From: Bacteroides sp. 51
GTDB lineage: Bacteria > Bacteroidota > Bacteroidia > Bacteroidales > Bacteroidaceae
NCBI RefSeq assembly: GCF_010500965.1
Contig: NZ_QVMI01000004.1
Location: 186,001 to 250,000 of the forward strand
Length of the DNA stretch: 64,000 nucleotides
Reading direction: 5' to 3'
Shown: in pieces, positions 44,078 to 51,764 of the stretch
Position numbering within the stretch: position 1 is the stretch's first letter
How the letters are laid out: the number at the start of each line of letters is the position of its first letter
Notes under the pieces: model-generated
What the model was told of the DNA's origin: nothing
Databases searched by the model: none
Seen by the model: only the letters and a program-made list of their open reading frames with translations
Translations under genes and position numbers: made by a program

Positions 44078-45234
44078 TCCACCGTTCTCACCTTCGCCCC
44101 GGGAGTCAACTTATGATACCCTTCCACTATGATATTCTCTCCCGCGAGCAAGCCTCTTTCAACAACCATATTGTTGCCAAACTCAGGACCCAGTTCAATA
44201 AAGCGCTTTTCTGCGGTAGAATCTTTCCGCATAACAAACACATTAGCTCCACCTTTCTCTATAATAACCGCCTTAGCAGGAACAACCACCGCCTTCTCAC
44301 GTACATCAAGAAGCATCTTCACCTTAGTAAATTGCCCCGGCAGAAGTACATGCTCAGGGTTAGGCATCTCGGCACGCACCGAGAACGTCCCGGTTTCGGG
44401 ATCTACCTTCGGATCGGCAAAATCAACAATACCTTCCGACGGATAAACACGGCCATCCGCCAGCGTAATAGTCACACTAGGCTGCCAGGAGCGCGCAGTA
44501 TCCTGCTGTCCAATCGTAACATTCCGTTCCTTACTCTTCAAATAATCAAGGGCAGTCATACTGAAATCAATCAGCACCGTATCGCTCTTTACAACCGTAG
44601 CCAACAATGATTTACCACTACTCGGGCCAACCAACGTACCTAAATCCACATTACGTTCACTGATATGCCCGGCCAGCGGAGAGCGAACCGTAGTATACCC
44701 CAGTTCCATTTCCGCCTGACGAAGATCGGCTTCGCTCATCGAAACAGAGGCCACAGCCGTTTCATAAGCAGCAACAGCATTATCCAGGTCCAGCTGACTG
44801 GCTGCATTCTGCTCAAACAAAGGACGGATTCGCTCCAGATCCCTTTCGGCTTTCAACGCCTGGGCTTTATCTTTATTCAATTGCGCTTTGGCTTTATCGG
44901 CTTTCGCTTTATATTGATCCTGGTCGATAACAAACAAAAGCTGATTCTTATTAACATAGGTACCCTCGGCAAAATGCATTTTCTGCAAATAACCTTCTAC
45001 CCGCGCACGGATTTCCACAAACTGCTGGGCACGGATACGCCCTACATATTCGCCGAAAATCTCTACATCTTCATTAAGCACCCGTTCTACCATAACAACC
45101 GGTAACTCCGGCGCTGCCTTACGCGGACGAGACACATAAATGTATATTCCTATTAAAGCAGCCAACAATACAATAGCAATAGCTGCTCTTTTCTTATTAA
45201 TCCTGATATCACCTTTTGGGAAAACTAGTTTCAT
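44074..45234 (-). CDS. RND efflux periplasmic adaptor (membrane fusion protein)
   Basis: A 386-residue AcrA-like adaptor. An N-terminal anchor (AAIAIVLLAALIGIYIYVS, no lipobox Cys) is followed by a biotinyl-lipoyl half (IRARVEGYLQKMHFAEGTYV), an alpha-helical hairpin (ADKAKAQLNKDKAQALKAER), the second lipoyl half (GYTTVRSPLAGHISERNVDLGTLV) and a beta-barrel. It bridges the pump and the outer-membrane channel. It is the first gene of the operon; no regulator adjoins it. Confidence 0.93.
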   Translation of the reverse strand: MKLVFPKGDIRINKKRAAIAIVLLAALIGIYIYVSRPRKAAPELPVVMVERVLNEDVEIFGEYVGRIRAQQFVEIRARVEGYLQKMHFAEGTYVNKNQLLFVIDQDQYKAKADKAKAQLNKDKAQALKAERDLERIRPLFEQNAASQLDLDNAVAAYETAVASVSMSEADLRQAEMELGYTTVRSPLAGHISERNVDLGTLVGPSSGKSLLATVVKSDTVLIDFSMTALDYLKSKERNVTIGQQDTARSWQPSVTITLADGRVYPSEGIVDFADPKVDPETGTFSVRAEMPNPEHVLLPGQFTKVKMLLDVREKAVVVPAKAVIIEKGGANVFVMRKDSTAEKRFIELGPEFGNNMVVERGLLAGENIIVEGYHKLTPGAKVRTVE

Positions 45235-45568
45235 GCCTATTTATAAAATTAACGGTTTTAACTCTTGAAGTCTACTAACAATTAACAATCCTAAAAGAAT
45301 AAAGATAAGTTTTCATAAGATTTCTATATGGTAATTAAGAATTATTCACTAAAACTCCCGAAATAGCAGACAATCCGGCGGAATTATAGCACAATTGTTA
45401 ATAAAGCGAGTTGTGGAGTTATTCCACATTTTGTAGATTTTTACCACAGATATGACACACTCATTCCTCGAAAGTTGTATCTTTACCCCCGATTTGAGTT
45501 TGCATTCCATTTAACTTTAGTTATTTTTGAAGCAACTCTAACCTATTAATCACTTAAAACCAAACATC
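45235..45568. other. Divergent intergenic region; hairpin TGTGGA/TCCACA
   Basis: No gene is seen in 334 bp between the divergent efflux operon and the 88-residue protein gene. TGTGGAGTTATTCCACA at 45412-45428 is a small inverted repeat that could be an operator for either side. TATCTTTA near 45478 is a weak promoter-like box for the rightward gene. Confidence 0.35.
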
Positions 45569-45835
45569 ATGGCAAGTAGAAGAGAACTTAAGAAAAACGT
45601 AAATTATATTGCAGGAGAACTATTCGCAGAATGCCTGTTAAGCGGCATGACTAGTAAGGCAAACAAGGAAAAAGCAGACGAGATCTTGACTCAGATACTT
45701 GTTATGCAAGACGAGTTCATCAGCCGCATCAGTCACACAGAACCAGGAAACGTAAAAGGATTCTATAAAAAGTTCCGCAGCGACTTCAATGCGAAAGTAG
45801 ATGAAATTGTTGATGCTATCACGAAATTAAATTAG
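45569..45835 (+). CDS. Small conserved-looking helical protein of unknown function
   Basis: An 88-residue protein, soluble and almost entirely helical by composition (MASRRELKKNVNYIAGELFA, then ADEILTQILVMQDEFISRIS). No signal peptide and no Cys pairs or catalytic motif are visible. One base separates its stop from the acyltransferase ATG, and the nitrilase gene overlaps that in turn, so the three form an operon. I recall similar short proteins as common Bacteroidales hypotheticals, but I cannot name a family. Confidence 0.75.
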   Translation: MASRRELKKNVNYIAGELFAECLLSGMTSKANKEKADEILTQILVMQDEFISRISHTEPGNVKGFYKKFRSDFNAKVDEIVDAITKLN

Positions 45836-45836
45836 A

Positions 45837-46388
45837 ATGAAGATTAAACAAGCCATATACAATTTCATATATACTAAGATTCTGGGGTGGAAAGCAGTAG
45901 TTACCGTTCCCGATTATGATAAATGCGTAATCTGTGCCGCCCCTCATACTTCTAACCTGGACCTTTTTATCGGAAAATTATTCTACGGTGCAACGGGTGG
46001 AAAAACAAGCTTTATGATGAAAAAAGAGTGGTTCTTCTTTCCATTGGGCCTTTTCTTTAAAGCCGCAGGCGGAATACCGGTAGACCGTAGTCGTAAGACT
46101 TCGTTAGTAGACCAAATGGTAGCCATATTCAACAAAAGGAAAAAATTCCACCTGGCTATCACTCCCGAAGGCACGCGCAAAGCAAATCCGAACTGGAAGA
46201 AAGGCTTTTACCACATCGCCCAGAAAGCACAGGTGCCTATTGTGCTTATTGGTATAGATTACAGCAAGAAAACAATCACCAAAGGGAAATCCATATTCCC
46301 CTCAGGAGATATAGATAAGGATATGCAGGAGATTAAACTCTACTTCCAGGCTTTCAAAGGAAGACACCCCGAGAATTTCGCAATATGA
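45837..46388 (+). CDS. Acyltransferase, PlsC/AGPAT family
   Basis: A 183-residue protein with the HX4D acyltransferase motif HTSNLD (H37, D42), a GGIPVDRSR block and a TPEGTRK block, in that order, as in lysophosphatidic acid acyltransferases. It is shorter than PlsC (about 240) but like the compact bacterial members. It probably acylates a lysophospholipid or similar acceptor at the inner membrane. Its stop overlaps the next gene (ATGA). Confidence 0.88.
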   Translation: MKIKQAIYNFIYTKILGWKAVVTVPDYDKCVICAAPHTSNLDLFIGKLFYGATGGKTSFMMKKEWFFFPLGLFFKAAGGIPVDRSRKTSLVDQMVAIFNKRKKFHLAITPEGTRKANPNWKKGFYHIAQKAQVPIVLIGIDYSKKTITKGKSIFPSGDIDKDMQEIKLYFQAFKGRHPENFAI

Positions 46389-47158
46389 GGATATCCATTC
46401 TACAGACAGACATAATATGGGAAAACAAAGAGGATAACCTGAACCGGCTCCGCAATAAACTGGAAGAGTTACGTGGCAAAACAGACATTGCCATACTACC
46501 GGAAATGTTTTCGACCGGATTCACCATGCGAAGCAAAGAGCTGGCCGAACCTGTAGATGGATATACAATTACTACCTTACGTTCCTTAGCAGTAGCATAT
46601 GGAATAGCCTTAGTCGGAAGCTACATCGCTTATGACAACGGGCATTACTATAACCGTGCATTCTTTCTCACCCCCAATAGCGAAGCATTTTATTACGACA
46701 AGAAGCACCTGTTCCGCATGGGGCATGAAGAAGAATATTTCTCCGCCGGCGATAAGAAGATCATCATCCCCTATCAGGGATGGAACATCTGCCTCTTGGT
46801 ATGTTATGAATTGCGTTTCCCGGTATGGAGCAGGAATGTTCAAAACGAATACGATCTACTTATCTACGTAGCCAACTGGCCTACCGCCCGCCGCCTGGTA
46901 TGGGATACGCTACTGGCTGCCCGCGCCATAGAAAACATGACCTATGTATGTGGAGCAAACCGGGTAGGAACAGATGGCAATAAGCTTAACTACAACGGAG
47001 GAAGTGCCATCTATTCGCCCAAAGGAAAAGCCATTGCAATGGCAACAGACGACCAGGAAGATATTATTACAATGGACTTGAGTTTAGATCAGCTGAATGC
47101 TTTCCGGCAGAAATTTCCGGTATGGCTGGATGCAGATAAGTTTGAAATTCAAAGCTAG
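46385..47158 (+). CDS. Nitrilase-superfamily amidase (YafV / omega-amidase type)
   Basis: A 257-residue carbon-nitrogen hydrolase with the catalytic triad in order: E40 in ILPEMFSTGF, K106 in YDKKHLF and C140 in LLVCYELRFP. ENMTYVCGANRVGTDG is typical of the YafV/omega-amidase branch, which hydrolyses alpha-keto-glutaramate or alpha-ketosuccinamate for metabolite repair and methionine salvage. The short length and lack of extra domains fit that role. Confidence 0.88.
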   Translation: MRISILQTDIIWENKEDNLNRLRNKLEELRGKTDIAILPEMFSTGFTMRSKELAEPVDGYTITTLRSLAVAYGIALVGSYIAYDNGHYYNRAFFLTPNSEAFYYDKKHLFRMGHEEEYFSAGDKKIIIPYQGWNICLLVCYELRFPVWSRNVQNEYDLLIYVANWPTARRLVWDTLLAARAIENMTYVCGANRVGTDGNKLNYNGGSAIYSPKGKAIAMATDDQEDIITMDLSLDQLNAFRQKFPVWLDADKFEIQS

Positions 47159-47182
47159 ACAACATTATACTATAAATATGAT

Positions 47183-48742
47183 ATGATGAAAAAGCACTCT
47201 CCAATCATTTTCTTTATATTATTGTTCACATTTTCATCCTATTCTACTGCTACCGACATAAAAGACCTGATCAGACTGGCCGAGCAAACAAACTCAGCCT
47301 CGAATTGGAATAAAGTAGCCGATTATTATAACCAAAGAAAATACCAAACCAACAAGCCATATAATTACCCCAACCTATTCATTAAATACTCGGCTACTGC
47401 TCTGGAAAGAGCAAAGAAAGAAAAGAATGAACTAGAACAGGGTAACGCTTACTCGCATCTTGCCGAAGCCGGATTATTCATCATGGGCTGGGAAGAATAC
47501 ATTGAAAATTATACAAATGCTTCTCTACTCTACACAGAAGCAAACAACATCCCCCTACAAATAAAAGCTATGTCAAGCCTTGGGCATGGATATTTATCTG
47601 TTGGTCATGCTCCTACCGCACACATTCTTTTTACCGATGCTCTGGAATGGTCAAAAGAAGTGCCCGAAGAAAGAAAGGATAATGGTATCTTATTCCTGAA
47701 CCTCGGGAAATCGTATATATATCTAAATCAACTGGACTCTGCTGAGTATTATATAAATCTATCCGAAAAGCAGGTTATCGGCAGTTTGGCTATCAAGGAC
47801 TCAGATTTCACTACTAAAGTTCTGTTTAACAAGGGACTTCTATGTTGCAAAAAGAAAGAGTATCTCCCGGCTATGATCCACTTTAATAATGCGCTTAAAA
47901 CAAACGATGAAACAGGTAAGAACGCTATGCTTCAAAGCCTTATCCTGAACCAGATCGCTCTATTATATGCATCTTGTGATAAATATGATTTTGCATTGCA
48001 CTACAACAATCAAGCCATGCAACTATGCCTTGATATCCAAGCTTTCGTTCCCCTTGAAAGTATATTCAATACCCACATTGCGTTGAGGTGCAAAAGCTAT
48101 GAACAGGAACAGTTAGCCGGAGGCAAAATAACGAATATAGATATCCTGACAATCGGGACAAAAGAATTATCCGAATACCGCAAGTGGTTCATGGATGATC
48201 GTCAGGCACTTTACAACAATTATATCCAGACAGCCATACTTTTTGATTTATATGGAACTCCGCATGCCTGTTCAGAATATCTGGAAAAAGCATATAAGTT
48301 GACTGAAAACGCAAGCGAAATTCTTCCGTTAGGACCTTATTTAAAACATAAAGGAAATACATATATGAAGTCTGAACAATACAAACAGGCCATTGTACTT
48401 TATGAGCTTTATGTAGACCAATATATCAACAATCCCCGACATTTCCTGCTCGAAGCCGAGAATTATGAAGTATACGAAAACCTTGCTGCATGCTATGAAA
48501 AAGAGCAGGAACCGGAAAAGGTATCGGAATATAGACAAAAGGCACTGACTGCCCAAAAAGAGGCTATTAGTGAGAAAAAGCAGATATTAACTAGCTTCTT
48601 TTCAGAAGAACAAACCCCTGATAAAGAAAACTCAGATGCGCGTTTCAGGAAAAACCTGCGAAAGCATCTGACTGCCGTTCTTATCATATCATTGCCTTTT
48701 GTGGTATGGTTTGTATTCCGGCGTAAGCGCAGTAAAAAGTAG
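47183..48742 (+). CDS. Exported TPR-repeat protein with C-terminal membrane anchor
   Basis: A 519-residue protein with a signal peptide (IIFFILLFTFSSYSTAT), about eight TPR-like helical pairs (such as GILFLNLGKSYIYLNQLDSA and NQIALLYASCDKYDFALHYN), and one C-terminal TM (LTAVLIISLPFVVWFVFRRK) with a basic end. The layout matches the periplasmic sensor half of Bacteroidetes TPR regulators, but no histidine kinase or HTH domain follows the TM. It may be a truncated or stand-alone sensor. Confidence 0.75.
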   Translation: MMKKHSPIIFFILLFTFSSYSTATDIKDLIRLAEQTNSASNWNKVADYYNQRKYQTNKPYNYPNLFIKYSATALERAKKEKNELEQGNAYSHLAEAGLFIMGWEEYIENYTNASLLYTEANNIPLQIKAMSSLGHGYLSVGHAPTAHILFTDALEWSKEVPEERKDNGILFLNLGKSYIYLNQLDSAEYYINLSEKQVIGSLAIKDSDFTTKVLFNKGLLCCKKKEYLPAMIHFNNALKTNDETGKNAMLQSLILNQIALLYASCDKYDFALHYNNQAMQLCLDIQAFVPLESIFNTHIALRCKSYEQEQLAGGKITNIDILTIGTKELSEYRKWFMDDRQALYNNYIQTAILFDLYGTPHACSEYLEKAYKLTENASEILPLGPYLKHKGNTYMKSEQYKQAIVLYELYVDQYINNPRHFLLEAENYEVYENLAACYEKEQEPEKVSEYRQKALTAQKEAISEKKQILTSFFSEEQTPDKENSDARFRKNLRKHLTAVLIISLPFVVWFVFRRKRSKK

Positions 48743-49121
48743 ATTAGCACCAAAACTACGGTTTCCCGTAGTACAAATCTCTTTCATTAGAACGATATTT
48801 GTAGCTATTGTATTTCTAACCTTACTCTATAATACAATTCAAAGTATACCCGTAAAGTGTACCGGAAATTAAAGATGCACACATCATCACCTTTTTAATC
48901 ATCCACATGGTTGTGCAATAGTGGTAGGCTGTCTTACTCTTCGGAGAAAAGGCAGCCTTTGCGCATTAAAAGCATACATACATCTCAAAACAAATGTTAA
49001 AACCATATTTCTTTTGCAACAATACCAATTAATAGGTAGTTTTCATGCTAAACTTCTTTTGTATCTTTGTCGTTCATAAAACAGTTGACGACTTTAATTG
49101 ATATAATCTAAAAAGAGAATT
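48743..49121. other. Intergenic region with two hairpins and a promoter box
   Basis: No gene is seen. ACTACGG and CCGTAGT pair at 48755-48772. AGGCTGTCTT and AAGGCAGCCT pair at 48926-48958 but have only three T after, so a terminator is uncertain. TATCTTTG at 49062-49069 fits a -7 box for the NagB/PIG-L gene. Confidence 0.5.
49062..49069 (+). promoter_or_regulatory. Candidate -7 box for the NagB/PIG-L gene
   Basis: TATCTTTG matches TAnnTTTG, 52 bp before the ATG at 49122. Confidence 0.5.
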
Positions 49122-51113
49122 ATGAAAACGAACTTAACTTCTCAAATCAGTCTCAATAGGGTGTCCCCCAGATACTACCGCCCTGAGAATGCATTTGAGC
49201 TATCGGCTTTGACCCGATTCGAGAAAATTCCTACTGAAATCTATGAGTCTGGGGAGGAAGGCTCAAAACACATTGCTGAAGAAATTGCACAGGCTATCCG
49301 CAACAAACAAAGAGACGGACGTTTTTGTATATTGGCGCTAGCCGGCGGTAACTCGCCCCGAAATGTATACAGCGAACTCGTTCGTATGCATAAAGAGGAA
49401 AAGCTCAGCTTTCGCAATGTGGTAGTATTTAACTTATACGAATACTATCCTCTGGCACCGGATGCCATTAACAGTAACCTCAACTCACTGAAAGAGATGT
49501 TACTGGATCATGTGGATATTGATAAACAGAATATTTTCAGCCCGGATGGTACTATCGCCAAAGATGCCATCATTGAATATTGCCGCCTGTATGAGCAACG
49601 CATCGAGAGTTTTGGAGGGATCGATGCAGCACTACTTGGAATCGGACGGGTAGGTAATATTGCATTCAACGAACCCGGATCGCGCATAAACTCAGTTACC
49701 CGGTTGATTCTGTTGGATACAGATTCACGAAATGATGCCGCACATACGTTTGGAAATATAGAGAGCACCCCGGTAAGTTCCATTACCATGGGTATTTCTA
49801 CTATTCTTTCGGCTAAGCGCATTTACCTGATGGCATGGGGCGAAAATAAGGCTAAAATGATTAAAGAATGTGTGGAAGGTAATGTTACCGATACCATTCC
49901 GGCATCATATCTACAAACACACAACCATGCACGCATCTATGTAGACTTATCATCAGCATCAAATCTGACTCGTATACAGCGCCCTTGGTTGGTTACATCA
50001 TGTGACTGGAACGACAAGTTGATACGTAGCGCTATCGTTTGGCTATGTTCTATCGTTAAAAAACCCATCCTCAAACTAACAAATAAGGATTATAACGAAA
50101 ACGGGCTGAGTGAGTTATTGGCGCTTTATGGTTCTGCATACAATGTGAATATCAAGATATTCAACGACTTCCAACATACCATCACCGGATGGCCGGGAGG
50201 AAAACCAAATGCGGATGATACTCATCGTCCGGAACGTGCAAAACCATATCCAAAACGCGTGATCATCTTCTCCCCTCACCCGGATGATGATGTAATCTCC
50301 ATGGGAGGAACACTTCGCCGTTTGGTTGAGCAGAAACATGAAGTACATGTGGCATATCAGACTTCGGGTAATATTGCCGTAGGTGATGAAGAGGTAATAC
50401 GCTTCCTGCACTTTATCAATGGATTTAACCAGCTGTTTGATAATGGTGAGAATGCAATTATCAACGAGAAGTATTCGGAAATCCGTAAGTTCCTGAAAGA
50501 GAAGAAAGAGGGAGATATGGATTCGCGCGATATATTGACTCTGAAAGGTTTGATTCGTCGTGGAGAGGCCCGTATAGCTTGTACATTCAACAATATACCG
50601 CTTACCCGTTGCCACTTCCTGGATATGCCGTTCTATGAGACCGGTAAAATCCAGAAGAATCCGATCAGCGAAGCAGATGTGGAAATCATTCTCAAACTGA
50701 TTCGTGAAGTGAAGCCTCATCAGATATTCGTAGCCGGCGATTTGGCCGATCCACATGGAACACACAAAGTGTGTACGGATGCTGTATTTGCTGCTATTGA
50801 TATAGAGAAAGAGGAGGGTGCCAAATGGCTCAAAGATTGTCGCATCTGGATGTATCGTGGAGCATGGGCAGAATGGGAAATCGAAAATATCGAGATGGCT
50901 GTGCCTATCAGTCCGGAAGAACTTCGTGCAAAACGCAACTCCATCCTTAAGCATCAATCGCAGATGGAGAGTGCACCATTCCTCGGAAACGACGAACGCC
51001 TGTTCTGGCAACGTTCGGAAGACCGTAACAGAGCAACCGCAGCACTGTATGACAGTTTAGGATTAGCATCGTACGAAGCCATGGAGGCATTTGTAGAATA
51101 CGTACCGCTATAG
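49122..51113 (+). CDS. NagB-like (degenerate) / PIG-L deacetylase fusion protein
   Basis: A 663-residue protein. Residues about 30-300 have the glucosamine-6-P deaminase fold (LALAGGNSPRNVYSELVRMH, SSITMGISTILSAKRIYLMA). However, three E. coli catalytic positions are changed: NLYEYY has Y106 for D72, and GRVGNIAFNEPG has V177 for D141 and N179 for H143; the E148 equivalent (E184) remains. Residues about 375-660 are a PIG-L/LmbE zinc deacetylase with SPHPDDD (H386, D389) and DPHGTH (H545, H548), apparently intact. The usual annotation as nagB is doubtful. It may be an N-acetyl-sugar deacetylase with a ligand-sensing NagB domain. It is monocistronic. Confidence 0.88.
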   Translation: MKTNLTSQISLNRVSPRYYRPENAFELSALTRFEKIPTEIYESGEEGSKHIAEEIAQAIRNKQRDGRFCILALAGGNSPRNVYSELVRMHKEEKLSFRNVVVFNLYEYYPLAPDAINSNLNSLKEMLLDHVDIDKQNIFSPDGTIAKDAIIEYCRLYEQRIESFGGIDAALLGIGRVGNIAFNEPGSRINSVTRLILLDTDSRNDAAHTFGNIESTPVSSITMGISTILSAKRIYLMAWGENKAKMIKECVEGNVTDTIPASYLQTHNHARIYVDLSSASNLTRIQRPWLVTSCDWNDKLIRSAIVWLCSIVKKPILKLTNKDYNENGLSELLALYGSAYNVNIKIFNDFQHTITGWPGGKPNADDTHRPERAKPYPKRVIIFSPHPDDDVISMGGTLRRLVEQKHEVHVAYQTSGNIAVGDEEVIRFLHFINGFNQLFDNGENAIINEKYSEIRKFLKEKKEGDMDSRDILTLKGLIRRGEARIACTFNNIPLTRCHFLDMPFYETGKIQKNPISEADVEIILKLIREVKPHQIFVAGDLADPHGTHKVCTDAVFAAIDIEKEEGAKWLKDCRIWMYRGAWAEWEIENIEMAVPISPEELRAKRNSILKHQSQMESAPFLGNDERLFWQRSEDRNRATAALYDSLGLASYEAMEAFVEYVPL

Positions 51114-51154
51114 CGGCAAGGTGCCGCACCCAGGTTTCGATGCCGATGAAATAG

Positions 51155-51189
51155 AATCCTCCTAAGAGTAAAAGACTTAGGGGGATTTT
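51155..51189 (+). terminator. Terminator after the NagB/PIG-L gene
   Basis: AATCCTCCTAAG pairs with CTTAGGGGGATT (one G-T wobble) around an 8-nt loop, followed by T. Confidence 0.75.
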
Positions 51190-51210
51190 ATATTTATTGG
51201 ATTATTTATT

Positions 51211-51218
51211 TAACTTTG
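51211..51218 (+). promoter_or_regulatory. Candidate -7 box for the toxin-antitoxin pair
   Basis: TAACTTTG matches TAnnTTTG, 21 bp before the ATG at 51240. Confidence 0.5.
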
Positions 51219-51239
51219 CGGAAACAAAAACAAAATATA

Positions 51240-51455
51240 ATGGACAATAGATACTCGGAAGAAGAAAAAGAAGAACTACAGGAAAATATGCTGAATGAAC
51301 CATCGCCTGTATATAAGAAAAGTTACTCTCTTGCTGATAGACCTATTCCTGAATATGTTCTGGAAGATTTCAGGATTGGTATGGAACAATATGAAAGAGG
51401 AGAATTTCTGGAAATGGAGGAATTTCTGGAAAAGTTAAAACAACGCAATCGCTAA
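51240..51455 (+). CDS. Probable antitoxin
   Basis: A 71-residue acidic protein from the ATG at 51240 (MDNRYSEEEKEELQENMLNE); an upstream TTG overlaps the promoter. It is rich in Glu and ends with a helix (FLEMEEFLEKLKQRNR). It lacks a clear DNA-binding domain but directly precedes a RelE/ParE-like toxin gene (6-bp gap), the normal order for type II pairs. The role is inferred from that pairing. Confidence 0.65.
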   Translation: MDNRYSEEEKEELQENMLNEPSPVYKKSYSLADRPIPEYVLEDFRIGMEQYERGEFLEMEEFLEKLKQRNR

Positions 51456-51461
51456 ACCATC

Positions 51462-51758
51462 ATGTTCAAATTAATAGTTATCGATGAGGCATATCAAAGG
51501 ATAGCCGAAACTGCCGATTATCTTTTTATTCATTGGAACGCAATCGTTCAGGAGAAATTCATATCTCAAATAGACCGTTGTCTAAGGATTATAATTAATA
51601 ACCCATATTCTTTCTGTATAGATAACTCTGAACCTAGATTACGAAAATGTGTAATCACACCGTTAAATATTTTATATTATACAATAGCTGAAAAGTATAT
51701 AATTATTATATCACTTGAAGATGCTCGAAGGAATCCTGATAATCTAAGATTAATATAA
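51462..51758 (+). CDS. RelE/ParE-superfamily toxin-like protein
   Basis: A 98-residue protein with the compact RelE/ParE pattern: FKLIVIDEAYQRIAETADYL at the N-terminus, a central helix, CVITPLNILYYTIAEKYIII and the C-terminal ISLEDARRNPDNL motif frequent in the family. It would inhibit translation (RelE) or gyrase (ParE); which one is unresolved. It is convergent with pbpC and ends 6 bp from its stop. Confidence 0.78.
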   Translation: MFKLIVIDEAYQRIAETADYLFIHWNAIVQEKFISQIDRCLRIIINNPYSFCIDNSEPRLRKCVITPLNILYYTIAEKYIIIISLEDARRNPDNLRLI

Positions 51759-51764
51759 TCTAAT

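Noticed and set aside
48755-48772. Riboswitch or attenuator at the ACTACGG/CCGTAGT hairpin
   Set aside because: A single short hairpin without conserved aptamer elements or a following T run; reported only as a hairpin.
49122-50000. Functional glucosamine-6-phosphate deaminase (nagB)
   Set aside because: The positions equivalent to D72, D141 and H143 of the E. coli enzyme are Tyr, Val and Asn, so the activity should not be assumed.
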